From Candidatus Tisiphia endosymbiont of Melanophora roralis (GTDB lineage Bacteria > Pseudomonadota > Alphaproteobacteria > Rickettsiales > Rickettsiaceae), in NCBI RefSeq assembly GCF_964026575.1, contig NZ_OZ032161.1, forward strand, positions 1 through 64,000: a stretch of DNA of 64,000 nt, given 5' to 3'. Positions 29,901-37,738 of this stretch are shown one piece after another. A program made the position numbers and the translations under genes. The notes below the pieces were generated by a model that was not told where the DNA came from, did no database searches, and saw nothing but the letters and a program-made list of their open reading frames with translations. Position 1 is the stretch's first letter. Each line of letters starts with the position of its first letter.

Positions 29901-31410
29901 GTGCTTCAGCCTTTTCCATCAAAGCATTAGACAAATCACTCTCTATAATTTGACACTCTGTTAAAACAGCTTTATCTAATATTGCATGCTGCATTTGTAT
30001 TCTTCGTAAATCTGCTGAGATTAAAGAAATACCTTGCAAATCTGCCTGATTAAATGTTGAATCAGTCAATTTTGCGTTATTCCATTTACCATTTTTTATA
30101 TTCGCATAATCAAAGTTGGAGTTATTTATCACAACCTCTTGACCATTAGAACGAGCCATAAAAGCATGTGTAAACTGACTATTATCAACGACTGCCTGAC
30201 TTAAATTACTATTAAAAAAATTCGCGTTATCTGCTTTAGAGCCTAAAAAATTAGCTCCTACAAGTTCTGCACTCTCAAAACTCGCTTCACTAATATTAGC
30301 TTCCTTAAAAATAGCTCTAGATAAATCAGCTCCTGCAAATACAGCACCCCGCAAGTCTGCTCCTGAGAAATCTAAACCAGATAAATCAACTCTGCCAGGC
30401 AATGCATTATTGTTAACAACAGCTCCCCTCATGAAAGAAGCACTAACTTTAGGTGAACAATCTGCAACAATTCTTGCTGTTAATTTTATCTTCGATGGCT
30501 CTAATTTGGTTTTAGCAAAATCATTTAAACTTAAATCCTTATTGCTTTTCCTTATTTCTAAATACTCCACTACATCATTGCGAGTAAGACGCACATATTG
30601 TACTTCTCCATCTCTCTGACTCTTAGTTGACCCACGTATGTAAGCTGGATCAAAACTACACCTACTACCAAAAATATTCTTAAATGTTTCGTGCATTGGA
30701 TTATCTTTTTTAGGAAATGTCTTTTTCTCAGTCATTAACGTTAGTTCTTCTTGTAACCTATCATATTCCTGGTTTTTAGTTTTAAATCCCGCCTTAACCA
30801 ATATAGCTTGTGGATAACTCAAGCTCTTATATGCATTGTCTAATTCTGTTTTTTTATTATCTATAAGATCTTGTTGTTCTTTTTCTCGTACCGAAGTACT
30901 TTTTATATCAGCATATTTCCTGCCTAAAACATGAGTAGTACTAAATTTTATACCATCAATATCTTTCGATTTATCTGTTTGAGAGTATCCTTTATAGCTA
31001 TCAGAAAACCTACAATTAGCAAGGTCAGCTCCTCTGAAATCTACGCTTCTTAAGACAGTATCTTCGAAATAAGCATTGTCAAAATCAACATCACAAAACA
31101 CCGCATCAGCTAAATTACATCCTGTAAAAGTAGTATTTTTAAATATACAACCAGTAAAATCTCCTCCGCTTAGGTCTATTACATTATCAGATCTACTAAA
31201 AGTCCTATCTGATAAATCTGCTACTACTACTACATTATTATCTGAAAAATATTTTTCCTTTAAATACTGGTTAAGGCTTAAACCTCCCTTGGGATCATCT
31301 GCTAAAACTGCATGCTGAGCTGTGATATAATCCTTTATATCCTCGCTAGTAGGACGAAATTTTTCAATCTTAACAGCGAGATCATAGAAAACAGGTTTAT
31401 TTTTCACCAT
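26956..31410 (-). CDS. Giant pentapeptide-repeat protein
   Basis: A 1484-residue protein without a signal peptide. Pentapeptide repeats (A[D/N]LxX) occur in three blocks: about 70-155 (FTGCIFKNTTFTGCNLADAV), a long one about 340-720 (LDFSGADLRGAVFAGADLSR), and a short one about 1340-1400 (LRGLSFEKVDMKLDDFEIKG). Between the second and third is ~600 residues of helical, non-repeat sequence (for example DTVSLATNASSTILEHTPEM). Pentapeptide repeats fold into right-handed beta-helices; some mimic DNA (Qnr, MfpA), others are effectors. The size, three-block design and cytosolic-looking N-terminus suggest a secreted effector or a scaffold; neither is shown. A ggag-type RBS (aaggagtataag) precedes the ATG. 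Confidence 0.85.
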   Translation of the reverse strand: MVKNKPVFYDLAVKIEKFRPTSEDIKDYITAQHAVLADDPKGGLSLNQYLKEKYFSDNNVVVVADLSDRTFSRSDNVIDLSGGDFTGCIFKNTTFTGCNLADAVFCDVDFDNAYFEDTVLRSVDFRGADLANCRFSDSYKGYSQTDKSKDIDGIKFSTTHVLGRKYADIKSTSVREKEQQDLIDNKKTELDNAYKSLSYPQAILVKAGFKTKNQEYDRLQEELTLMTEKKTFPKKDNPMHETFKNIFGSRCSFDPAYIRGSTKSQRDGEVQYVRLTRNDVVEYLEIRKSNKDLSLNDFAKTKLEPSKIKLTARIVADCSPKVSASFMRGAVVNNNALPGRVDLSGLDFSGADLRGAVFAGADLSRAIFKEANISEASFESAELVGANFLGSKADNANFFNSNLSQAVVDNSQFTHAFMARSNGQEVVINNSNFDYANIKNGKWNNAKLTDSTFNQADLQGISLISADLRRIQMQHAILDKAVLTECQIIESDLSNALMEKAEAHKAKFKDTILQNIEAKGLDLSDAELSGLTKLDGADLEAAILRRINAEGVNFINANLNMVEAQKANFRNAILEGVEVKFANLTEAVLEGAKAKGINASYSILKKVHAQKADFSNSIMRSIDAQEGDFTEVIFMNGDLTKSKLQQAILEKVQAEKVKLEGVNLRAAKLAKADLSKAMVDIDTDIVDVNLIGLQGTFIQNGQEIIPQKFQEEQKQLEQVKKEEQLELTLENLPHIAVGLLKETGTFLLDIATIVPSAIRNPLDTKKLLYDELYADFLKFQEVSEKLLSDKLLIEERQKLQKEQVEHVSNLIKGAGSVVDIYIPALNEARSDLLKDQIAQRVLLPVLGAVLNPAPMISPTEASRVNPDIFDGVDKNFIRRIVPLVLKLGGGILEGESNKKVQEIYKNLIISNKNSGSDIIKNALEIFINPKVAEVVKKDLVEFLRDPANQKEITKIAENVLDDKFTRFVSKEFFRDTVSLATNASSTILEHTPEMVMIYEFYMKHQDLGLELLTNKNLSPTRKEEIIGTQKAMILSILDNTSKVVQDLAPALKSTLPQYFADNKKNILEFLDKTEVQQNIRYLGLNPKFVRDATAATIPFIVDVLPIIAELTENCLADKEGLERIIEQTKDVMNVPESKQAEKVGKLVNSLIKFNKDNPKVKEVFQEKIPELLIKHAKDLGPVVEKFLNETEMGKKLKLKGEAIVKALGDHAKEVGTITASYKKGEYSAMVRPLINLLSDTKVLSLAVGATVNLWKYNFQKHFVSNSTREKVIGEKMNQIIEDVLPNPLVIAKSDKKIDLSSIFQEQAEKYSRNNSSDYSPILDYSLNNKDLRGLSFEKVDMKLDDFEIKGFNFNEVTLGKCSLKNAELKECSFKRVTFKEHIDFEGATIDGNTLTTLLPEIKKYNKKHPEKTMNLDNIRVVGNISEEVKSNPLLKNVDLHKATIKKIEVVPPVPKASQTISSNEHRERYDRNANKERQTNLLIR

Positions 31411-31431
31411 AACTTATACTCCTTCTTTGTA

Positions 31432-32631
31432 TTAAAGATTTAATAACAATTTCTCAGGATTCTCAATCAATCCCTTTATTTTTACAAGAAAAGTAACTGC
31501 TTCTTTGCCATCAATAATACGATGATCATAAGATAAAGCAATGTACATCATGGGACGTATTTCTATCTTACCATTAACCACTACTGGTCTTTCTTCGGTC
31601 TTGTGAAGGCCTAAAATACCGGATTGAGGAGGGTTAATAATCGGAGTTGATAATAGTGATCCATAAACACCGCCATTTGAAATGGTAAATGTTCCACCTG
31701 ATAAATCAGACATAGATAATTTTCCTTCTCTAGCCTTTTTACCCAAACCAGCAATTTCTTTCTCAACCTTAGCAAAACTCAATTTGTCAGCCTGCCTAAC
31801 TATTGGCACTACTAGACCTTGCTCTGTCCCTACTGCAACACCAATATCATAATAATTCTTATACAGAATCTCATCCCCTTCTATCTCGGCGTTTACCGAT
31901 GGAACTGCTTTAAGAGCTTCAATAGTAGCTTTTACAAAAAATGACATAAATCCCAGCTTAACGCCATGCTTCTTCTCAAACTCTTCACGATACTGCATAC
32001 GCAAATTAATAACTTTCAACATATCAATTTCATTAAAAGTAGTTAGAATAGCTGCAGTATTTTGTGATTGTTTCAAACGATCTGCTATAGTTTTACGAAG
32101 ACGTGGCATTTTAACACGCTCAACCATCCCTTCATTTGCCCGTACAACATTGGCTATAACATTGTTTATAACAGGTAATTCTGTTTCTTTTGCAGGCGGG
32201 GTATTTATGAACTCTAGTACATCTCCCTTGGTCACTCTGCCTTCTCGACCAGTACCTTTTATGTCAGCTAATTGCAGTTTATTTTCGCTCACTAATCTTT
32301 GCACCGAGGGCGGAACATCAATCTTGTTTATACTTGCAGGTTGTTGTTGTATCTCTTTGTCTAGTGTACTAGGTGAAGCTACACTAGAAACTGCTCCTTC
32401 GGTAATTTGTCCTACGCTCTCACCCACATATACTGTATCGCCCTCATTCTTAAGTATTTTGCTTATTACACCAGAGGAAAGTGCATGTACTGCTAACGTA
32501 ACTTTCTCTGTCTCAAGTTCTAAAAGTAGCTCATCCACTTTTACTACATCTCCTTGTTTTTTATGCCATTTAGCAATAGCCGCTTCTGATACAGACTCTC
32601 CAAGAGATGGAACTATAATTTCAATACTCAT
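31432..32631 (-). CDS. sucB: 2-oxoglutarate dehydrogenase E2, dihydrolipoamide succinyltransferase
   Basis: A 399-residue E2 in the standard order: lipoyl domain with the lipoylated lysine in [11 protein letters not shown] (about residue 43), peripheral-subunit-binding domain ([13 protein letters not shown]...[15 protein letters not shown]), and catalytic domain ending in the active-site [19 protein letters not shown]. It transfers the succinyl group to CoA in the TCA cycle, supplying succinyl-CoA for the ALA synthase at 7242-8486. The start is the ATG at 32631 ([14 protein letters not shown]); the longer frame to 32709 has no homologous sequence. No sucA lies upstream. Confidence 0.94.
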   Translation of the reverse strand: MSIEIIVPSLGESVSEAAIAKWHKKQGDVVKVDELLLELETEKVTLAVHALSSGVISKILKNEGDTVYVGESVGQITEGAVSSVASPSTLDKEIQQQPASINKIDVPPSVQRLVSENKLQLADIKGTGREGRVTKGDVLEFINTPPAKETELPVINNVIANVVRANEGMVERVKMPRLRKTIADRLKQSQNTAAILTTFNEIDMLKVINLRMQYREEFEKKHGVKLGFMSFFVKATIEALKAVPSVNAEIEGDEILYKNYYDIGVAVGTEQGLVVPIVRQADKLSFAKVEKEIAGLGKKAREGKLSMSDLSGGTFTISNGGVYGSLLSTPIINPPQSGILGLHKTEERPVVVNGKIEIRPMMYIALSYDHRIIDGKEAVTFLVKIKGLIENPEKLLLNL

Positions 32632-32824
32632 AATTATTTTATTCTCCCAATTATATTCTATTATACTATTATTTATATCTTGCACTAATAACAAAAATTG
32701 TTTTAACACTCAAATGATGTTAAAAACATCTATCTATAAAACATTTATTTTTTTGCAGTCATTTTAATATACTATTATTTTATTTACCACTAATATATAT
32801 CCATAGAATATTATAGGGAATGAA

Positions 32825-33598
32825 ATGAAAGATCGGAAAGAAATTGAGCCATACATGGCATATAAGCCTACTCAGGTATATAATGTCTTGAAAGATTTAT
32901 CTAGAAAGCAAGGATATACACTATCAGCAGAGACGTATGAAAATCCGGGTAATCCTGAGAATAAAATCAATTATTATCTTAAAAATGACAATAATTATAT
33001 CACTGTCCCATCTCATGATGCTCAAAAAGGTAGTACGCTTACAACAACTGCAGCCCCATTAAAGGATACACTTGGAGTATTAAACCAAAATCCTAACTGG
33101 AAGAAAGCAATAATTCCTATTTGTCAGTCTAACAAATATTTTTTTGGACTTCTGACAAGGAAACACTTCACATATTTAGAACTTAATAAAGATAATGCTG
33201 GCAATATAACATCTCATCATCAGGATTCCAAAGGATGGCTTAGCCGTTTCTACCCACTAAAACCAATTAGAGACTCACTAGAAGAAACATTTGGAAAAGA
33301 TAGAGTTACCTTTAAATCATCATATCTAGGTCATCAAAAAATAGCTGATAATATAAATTGCGGTCGATTCATCCTGTCTTATATAAAAAACGTTATTACT
33401 GGTGATCCTGCTAAAAATAAAATAAATCCTCAAACTCAGACAAGTTTATTTAGCGATTTTGACACAACAATTAACAAACCACCTAAGGAGGAAAAGATTT
33501 TACCTAAAGCTAAAGTCCCAACACCAAAACCCCCAAATATGGTAGACCACGTATCACGCATTAGTAGAAAACCTAATAATCCAGCAAGAACACATTAA
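32825..33598 (+). CDS. Candidate CE-clan cysteine protease / deubiquitinase-like effector
   Basis: A 257-residue protein with no signal peptide or membrane segment. Residues ~100-190 show the order of catalytic residues of Ulp1-type (clan CE) enzymes: H114 in RKHFTYLEL, D134 in HHQDSKG (compare the yDS motif), Q171 in YLGHQKIADN and C179 in NINCGRFILSYI. The spacings (H to D 20, Q to C 8) are close to those of Ulp1/SENP and bacterial deubiquitinases such as SseL, ElaD and RickCE. Such enzymes cut ubiquitin-like proteins or act as YopJ-like acetyltransferases in host cells. The C-terminal ~60 residues are proline- and lysine-rich and look disordered, perhaps a translocation signal. It overlaps the convergent nrdB stop by 4 bp. 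Motif-based inference. Confidence 0.6.
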   Translation: MKDRKEIEPYMAYKPTQVYNVLKDLSRKQGYTLSAETYENPGNPENKINYYLKNDNNYITVPSHDAQKGSTLTTTAAPLKDTLGVLNQNPNWKKAIIPICQSNKYFFGLLTRKHFTYLELNKDNAGNITSHHQDSKGWLSRFYPLKPIRDSLEETFGKDRVTFKSSYLGHQKIADNINCGRFILSYIKNVITGDPAKNKINPQTQTSLFSDFDTTINKPPKEEKILPKAKVPTPKPPNMVDHVSRISRKPNNPARTH

Positions 33599-34587
33599 GA
33601 AGTCGTACCACTCTTCCTATCATCCATCTCAGCAAATACATCTTCCCACGATCCAGTAGTTGCAGCTTTGGTATATTCGGTCACCCTTCCTTCAAAGAAA
33701 TTAGTATGTTCAGCACCGTTTAAGATTTCATCAAGCCAAGGCAACGGATTAGTATCAATTAAATAAATCTCTTTAAGCCCAAGCTGCATTAATCTGCGAT
33801 CGGCAATATAACGAATATATTGTCTTACTTCTCTAGCTGTCAGCCCTTCAATACCACCAACTTCAAACGCCAGTTCAATAAAGGCATCTTCAAAATGCAC
33901 AATAGTAGCACACGCTTCATAAAGACGGCTACGAAGCTCTTCAGTCCATACTTCAGGGTTTTCTCTAATAAAAGTTTTAAATAACATAATGATAGAATCA
34001 GTATGTAACGTCTCATCCCTTACTGACCAACTAATAATTTGCCCCATACCTTTCATTTTATTAAAACGAGGAAAATTAAGTAAAATAACAAATGAAGCAA
34101 ATAGTTGTAATCCTTCAGTAAATGCCCCAAATATTGCTAAAGTAGTAGCAATATCTTCTTTAGTTTCTACACCGAAACGCTGCATATAGTCGTATTTATC
34201 TTTCATTTCTCTATATTTGAGAAATGCTGAATATTCAGTTTCTGGCATACCTACGGTATCAAGCAGATGAGAATAAGCAGCAATATGAATTGTTTCCATA
34301 TTAGAAAACGCTGATAACATCATCAGTACTTCCGTTGGCTTAAATACCCTGGAGTAATGTTTCATATAACAATTATTTACTTCAATATCAGCTTGAGTAA
34401 AGAAACGAAATATTTGAGTTAATAAATGTTTTTCTCCTGGACTTAAATTATATTTCCAGTCTTTTAGATCATCAGCTAGCGGCACTTCCTCTGGTAACCA
34501 ATGAATTCGTTGTTGAATATGCCACGCTTCATAAGCCCATGGATAAGAAAATGGTTTGTAGATTGGACTGGCATTAAGTAAAGACAT
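33595..34587 (-). CDS. nrdB: Ribonucleotide reductase, class Ia small subunit
   Basis: A 330-residue R2 protein. Di-iron ligands and radical site are visible: FFTQADIEVNN (Asp), SNMETIHIAAYSHLLD (E..H plus the radical tyrosine), AFTEGLQLFASF (Glu) and SVRDETLHTDSI (E..H). It generates the tyrosyl radical that NrdA uses to make dNTPs. The start is the ATG at 34587 (MSLLNASPIYKPF); the frame further upstream is repeat sequence. It lies downstream of nrdA, separated by ~280 bp of palindromic repeats. Confidence 0.95.
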   Translation of the reverse strand: MSLLNASPIYKPFSYPWAYEAWHIQQRIHWLPEEVPLADDLKDWKYNLSPGEKHLLTQIFRFFTQADIEVNNCYMKHYSRVFKPTEVLMMLSAFSNMETIHIAAYSHLLDTVGMPETEYSAFLKYREMKDKYDYMQRFGVETKEDIATTLAIFGAFTEGLQLFASFVILLNFPRFNKMKGMGQIISWSVRDETLHTDSIIMLFKTFIRENPEVWTEELRSRLYEACATIVHFEDAFIELAFEVGGIEGLTAREVRQYIRYIADRRLMQLGLKEIYLIDTNPLPWLDEILNGAEHTNFFEGRVTEYTKAATTGSWEDVFAEMDDRKSGTTS

Positions 34588-34614
34588 ATTATATTTCCTT
34601 TTTAAGTATACTAC

Positions 34615-34815
34615 TATAAAACGTCTATTAGCGAGGAGGCTGTAAGGCCGACGAAGCAATCCAGTAACATCATTTATCTATAGATTGTTTCCTAGATTGC
34701 TTCGCTTACGCTCGCAATGACGGTTTAAGCCTTACAACAGTGCTTCGCTAATAGACGATTTTTTAACTTTCAACAGTTGTGGAGACCGTAGGTCGACGAA
34801 GCAATCTATAATTTC
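34615..34815. repeat. Nested palindromic repeat (family D) between nrdA and nrdB
   Basis: An outer inverted pair cgtctattagcga/tcgctaatagacg encloses cgaagcaatcc/gattgcttcg and the rickettsia-like caatgacgg/gcgaggagg motifs. A copy in the opposite orientation lies at 56745-56960, sharing actgttgaaagttaaaaaat and cgtctattagcga. It separates two genes expected to be co-transcribed. Confidence 0.75.
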
Positions 34816-34817
34816 AC

Positions 34818-34862
34818 CGAATTTGGGATAAGAATTGATAAATTCTTATCCCGAATTCGCGT
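34818..34862. repeat. Palindrome of the gaattcgggataagaatt family
   Basis: The inverted repeat cgaatttgggataagaatt/aattcttatcccgaattcg lies immediately after the nrdA stop. It could act as a transcription-attenuating hairpin. Confidence 0.75.
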
Positions 34863-34869
34863 ATATTCA

Positions 34870-36699
34870 TTACTGACAGGATAAACATTCATCATAAGAT
34901 ACAACTTCTTTTTCTTGTTTTTTCTTATTATCTCTTTCAATATCTTGAAAATCCGCTTTCTTGACATCGTGTGATACTTTATCAGCTCTTTGAATTGAGG
35001 TTGATCTACAATAATATAAACTCTTAACCCCTTTTTTCCAAGCTCTAAAATGGATATTATTTAAATACATCTTACTTACATTACCTGCTAAGAAAACATT
35101 TAGAGATTGAGATTGTGAAATATGTGGTGTCCTATCTGCTGCTAGATCAATAAGCCAATTTTGATCAATCTCATAAGCAGTTCTGAAAACATCTTTTTCA
35201 TGGTTGGATAAAAAGGTTAGATGTTGAACTGAGCCTTCATGAGTTGCAATTGATGACCAAACCTGCTCATTATTAAAACCTTTAGTGCTTAACAGCTTTT
35301 CTAAATATTTGTTACGTACATTAAAAGATCCAGTAAGAGTCTTTTGGACAAAACTATTAGCAGCAAATGGTTCAATTCCAGGCGAACTATTGCCAGCAAT
35401 AATAGAGATTGATGCCGTAGGAGCAATAGCTGTTTTATTACTAAACCGTTCGTTAATACCTACTTCAGCTGCATCGAGGCAAGCACCACGTTCATCAGAT
35501 AGAACTACTGAAGCTTTATCAACTTCTTTATGAATATGTTCAAATATTTGATTATTCCAAACCTTTGCCATTACCGACTCTATTGGTACATCCTTTAATT
35601 GTAGGAATGAGTGAAAACCCATAACACCTAACCCTACGCTACGTTCACGCATTGCTGAATATTTAGCTCGCTCCATGGTACTAGGTGCTTTAGTAATAAA
35701 ATCTTCAAGTACATTATCTAAAAAACGCATTACAGTAGGAATAAACTCGGGGTCATTTTGCCAATCATCAAAATATTCTAAATTTACAGAAGACAAACAA
35801 CACACAGCGGTTCTAACCTTACCCAAATGATCAGTGCCAGTTGGCAGGGTAATCTCGCTACAAAGATTAGAAGTTTTTACCTGTAACCCAAGTTTTTTAT
35901 GATGCTGCGGAATATATTTATTGACAGTATCAATAAATAAAATATAGGGTTCTCCAGTTTCTATTCTAGTAGTTAGTAACTTAACCCACAAATCTCTAGC
36001 CTTAACTTCACGTACAACTTTTTTAGTAGCAGGGCTGATTAATGGAAAATTTTCATCACTCTCAACTGCTTGCATAAATGCATCTGTTACAGCTATGCCG
36101 TGATGCATATTTAAAGCTTTACGATTAGTATCACCACCAGTATGGCGTCTTAAATCTATGAATTCCTCAATTTCAGGGTGATCAATTGGTAAATATATAG
36201 CAGCACTGCCACGTCTAATTGACCCTTGAGAAATAGCTAAAGTCATAGAATCAACAACCTTGACAAATGGAATAATGCCAGAAGAAGTACCTTTGCCTTT
36301 AATTGCCTCATTAATAGAACGAACATTGCCCCAATAGCTTCCTATACCACCACCACGTGAGGCTAACCAAACATTCTCAGTCCAAAGATCTACAATACCT
36401 TCTAAACTATCATCTGTTTCATTTAAAAAACAAGAGATAGGCATCCCTCTGTCAGTTCCACCGTTACTAAGAACCGGTGTAGCTGGCATAAACCACAACT
36501 TGCTTATGTACTCATATAATTGCTGGGCTGACTCTGCATTATCAGCATAATAGCTAGCTACTCTAGCAAATAGATCTTGAAACCCCTCTCCGGCTAGTAA
36601 GTATCTATCTTTTAGAACTGCTTTGCCAAAATTAGTCAGTAAATCATCTCGTTTCTTATCAATCTTTATAGGAAATTTAGTATTTGCTTGCGTTGCCAT
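34870..36699 (-). CDS. nrdA: Ribonucleotide reductase, class Ia large subunit
   Basis: A 609-residue R1 protein that reduces NDPs to dNDPs. It starts directly in the barrel region (DLLTNFGKAVLKDRYLLAGE), so the N-terminal ATP-cone of longer R1 proteins is absent. Visible active-site segments are SNLCSEITLP, AVCCLSSVNL and ASISIIAGNSSPGIEPFAAN, and the C-terminal thiol pair is CLSCQ. Absence of the ATP-cone implies no overall-activity feedback by dATP. It partners with the nrdB gene downstream. Confidence 0.93.
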   Translation of the reverse strand: MATQANTKFPIKIDKKRDDLLTNFGKAVLKDRYLLAGEGFQDLFARVASYYADNAESAQQLYEYISKLWFMPATPVLSNGGTDRGMPISCFLNETDDSLEGIVDLWTENVWLASRGGGIGSYWGNVRSINEAIKGKGTSSGIIPFVKVVDSMTLAISQGSIRRGSAAIYLPIDHPEIEEFIDLRRHTGGDTNRKALNMHHGIAVTDAFMQAVESDENFPLISPATKKVVREVKARDLWVKLLTTRIETGEPYILFIDTVNKYIPQHHKKLGLQVKTSNLCSEITLPTGTDHLGKVRTAVCCLSSVNLEYFDDWQNDPEFIPTVMRFLDNVLEDFITKAPSTMERAKYSAMRERSVGLGVMGFHSFLQLKDVPIESVMAKVWNNQIFEHIHKEVDKASVVLSDERGACLDAAEVGINERFSNKTAIAPTASISIIAGNSSPGIEPFAANSFVQKTLTGSFNVRNKYLEKLLSTKGFNNEQVWSSIATHEGSVQHLTFLSNHEKDVFRTAYEIDQNWLIDLAADRTPHISQSQSLNVFLAGNVSKMYLNNIHFRAWKKGVKSLYYCRSTSIQRADKVSHDVKKADFQDIERDNKKKQEKEVVSYDECLSCQ

Positions 36700-36770
36700 T
36701 ATTATATTATCTTATTTTTTTAATTTAATTGAGATCATAGCAGATTTTTGTCTTAGCACTAATACCATAA

Positions 36771-37700
36771 TCACACAATTTTTAAAAATTTTTCTAATTC
36801 TACAAGACTCGAAACATTAATCAAATCAAATTTATGGTCAGTTTTCTTTAGCATGTTCGTCAGAACCTTACCTGCACCTATTTCAACTATTTGCTCTATT
36901 TTCAGATTTTCCAATTCGTTTAAAGTTTGGCGCCACCTCACCCTACCGCAAATTTGGGAAATTAAGTTTTGTTTTATCTCTATAGGGTTAGTTGTTGGTT
37001 TGGCTGTAACATTTTGTACCACCGGAACAAACGGTTTATTAATTACTACTTCGTCTAAAGCCTTTGCCATTTGCTCTTCTGCTGACTTCATCAAACTACA
37101 ATGAAAAGGACTACTTACATTCAATTTAATAGCTTTATAGCCCAAATCTTTTACGATAGATATTACCTGCTCCACTGCTATAGTTTCACCACTGATGACT
37201 ATTTGTCCGTCTATATTATCGTTGGCTATATCAAGGTTAGTAAACTCTTTTACGATCTTTTCAAGCTTTTCTAGAGGAATACCTATACACGCCGCCATTG
37301 AACCTTCACCTACTGGATAAGCCTCTTGCATAGACTTACTACGTATTGCTAGCAATTGGGTAGTTACTTGTATATCTATACTTTCCACTGCACATAATGC
37401 ACTATATTCTCCTAAAGAATGACCTGCAACATATAAACACAGGTTAGTAATATTTCTATTTGTTTGTTGTTTAATGACATTCAATATTGCCATAGACACT
37501 GCCATTAGTGCTGGTTGAGCATTGATAGTCAAAGTTAAATCTTCACTTGGTCCATTAAAAACAATATGACTTAATTTTCTTCCAAGAGTATCATCAACAA
37601 TTTCAAATGTTTCTTTTGCCACCTGAAAGTTATCGTAGAATTCTTTCCCCATACCAACCATTTGTGACCCTTGACCTGGAAAGACAAATGCTCTATTCAT
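36771..37700 (-). CDS. fabD: Malonyl-CoA:ACP transacylase
   Basis: A 309-residue enzyme starting at ATG 37700 (MNRAFVFPGQGSQMVGMGKE). The catalytic serine is in AGHSLGEYSAL (about residue 95), followed by the histidine in VSSPFHCSLM and the oxyanion segment FPGQGSQ. It loads malonyl groups onto acyl carrier protein to start fatty acid synthesis. It stands alone here, without the fabH/fabG/acpP neighbours of many bacteria, and its start diverges from the transglycosylase gene. Confidence 0.94.
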   Translation of the reverse strand: MNRAFVFPGQGSQMVGMGKEFYDNFQVAKETFEIVDDTLGRKLSHIVFNGPSEDLTLTINAQPALMAVSMAILNVIKQQTNRNITNLCLYVAGHSLGEYSALCAVESIDIQVTTQLLAIRSKSMQEAYPVGEGSMAACIGIPLEKLEKIVKEFTNLDIANDNIDGQIVISGETIAVEQVISIVKDLGYKAIKLNVSSPFHCSLMKSAEEQMAKALDEVVINKPFVPVVQNVTAKPTTNPIEIKQNLISQICGRVRWRQTLNELENLKIEQIVEIGAGKVLTNMLKKTDHKFDLINVSSLVELEKFLKIV

Positions 37701-37738
37701 AATAATACCATAATAATTTAATTTATCCACTGCCGATT

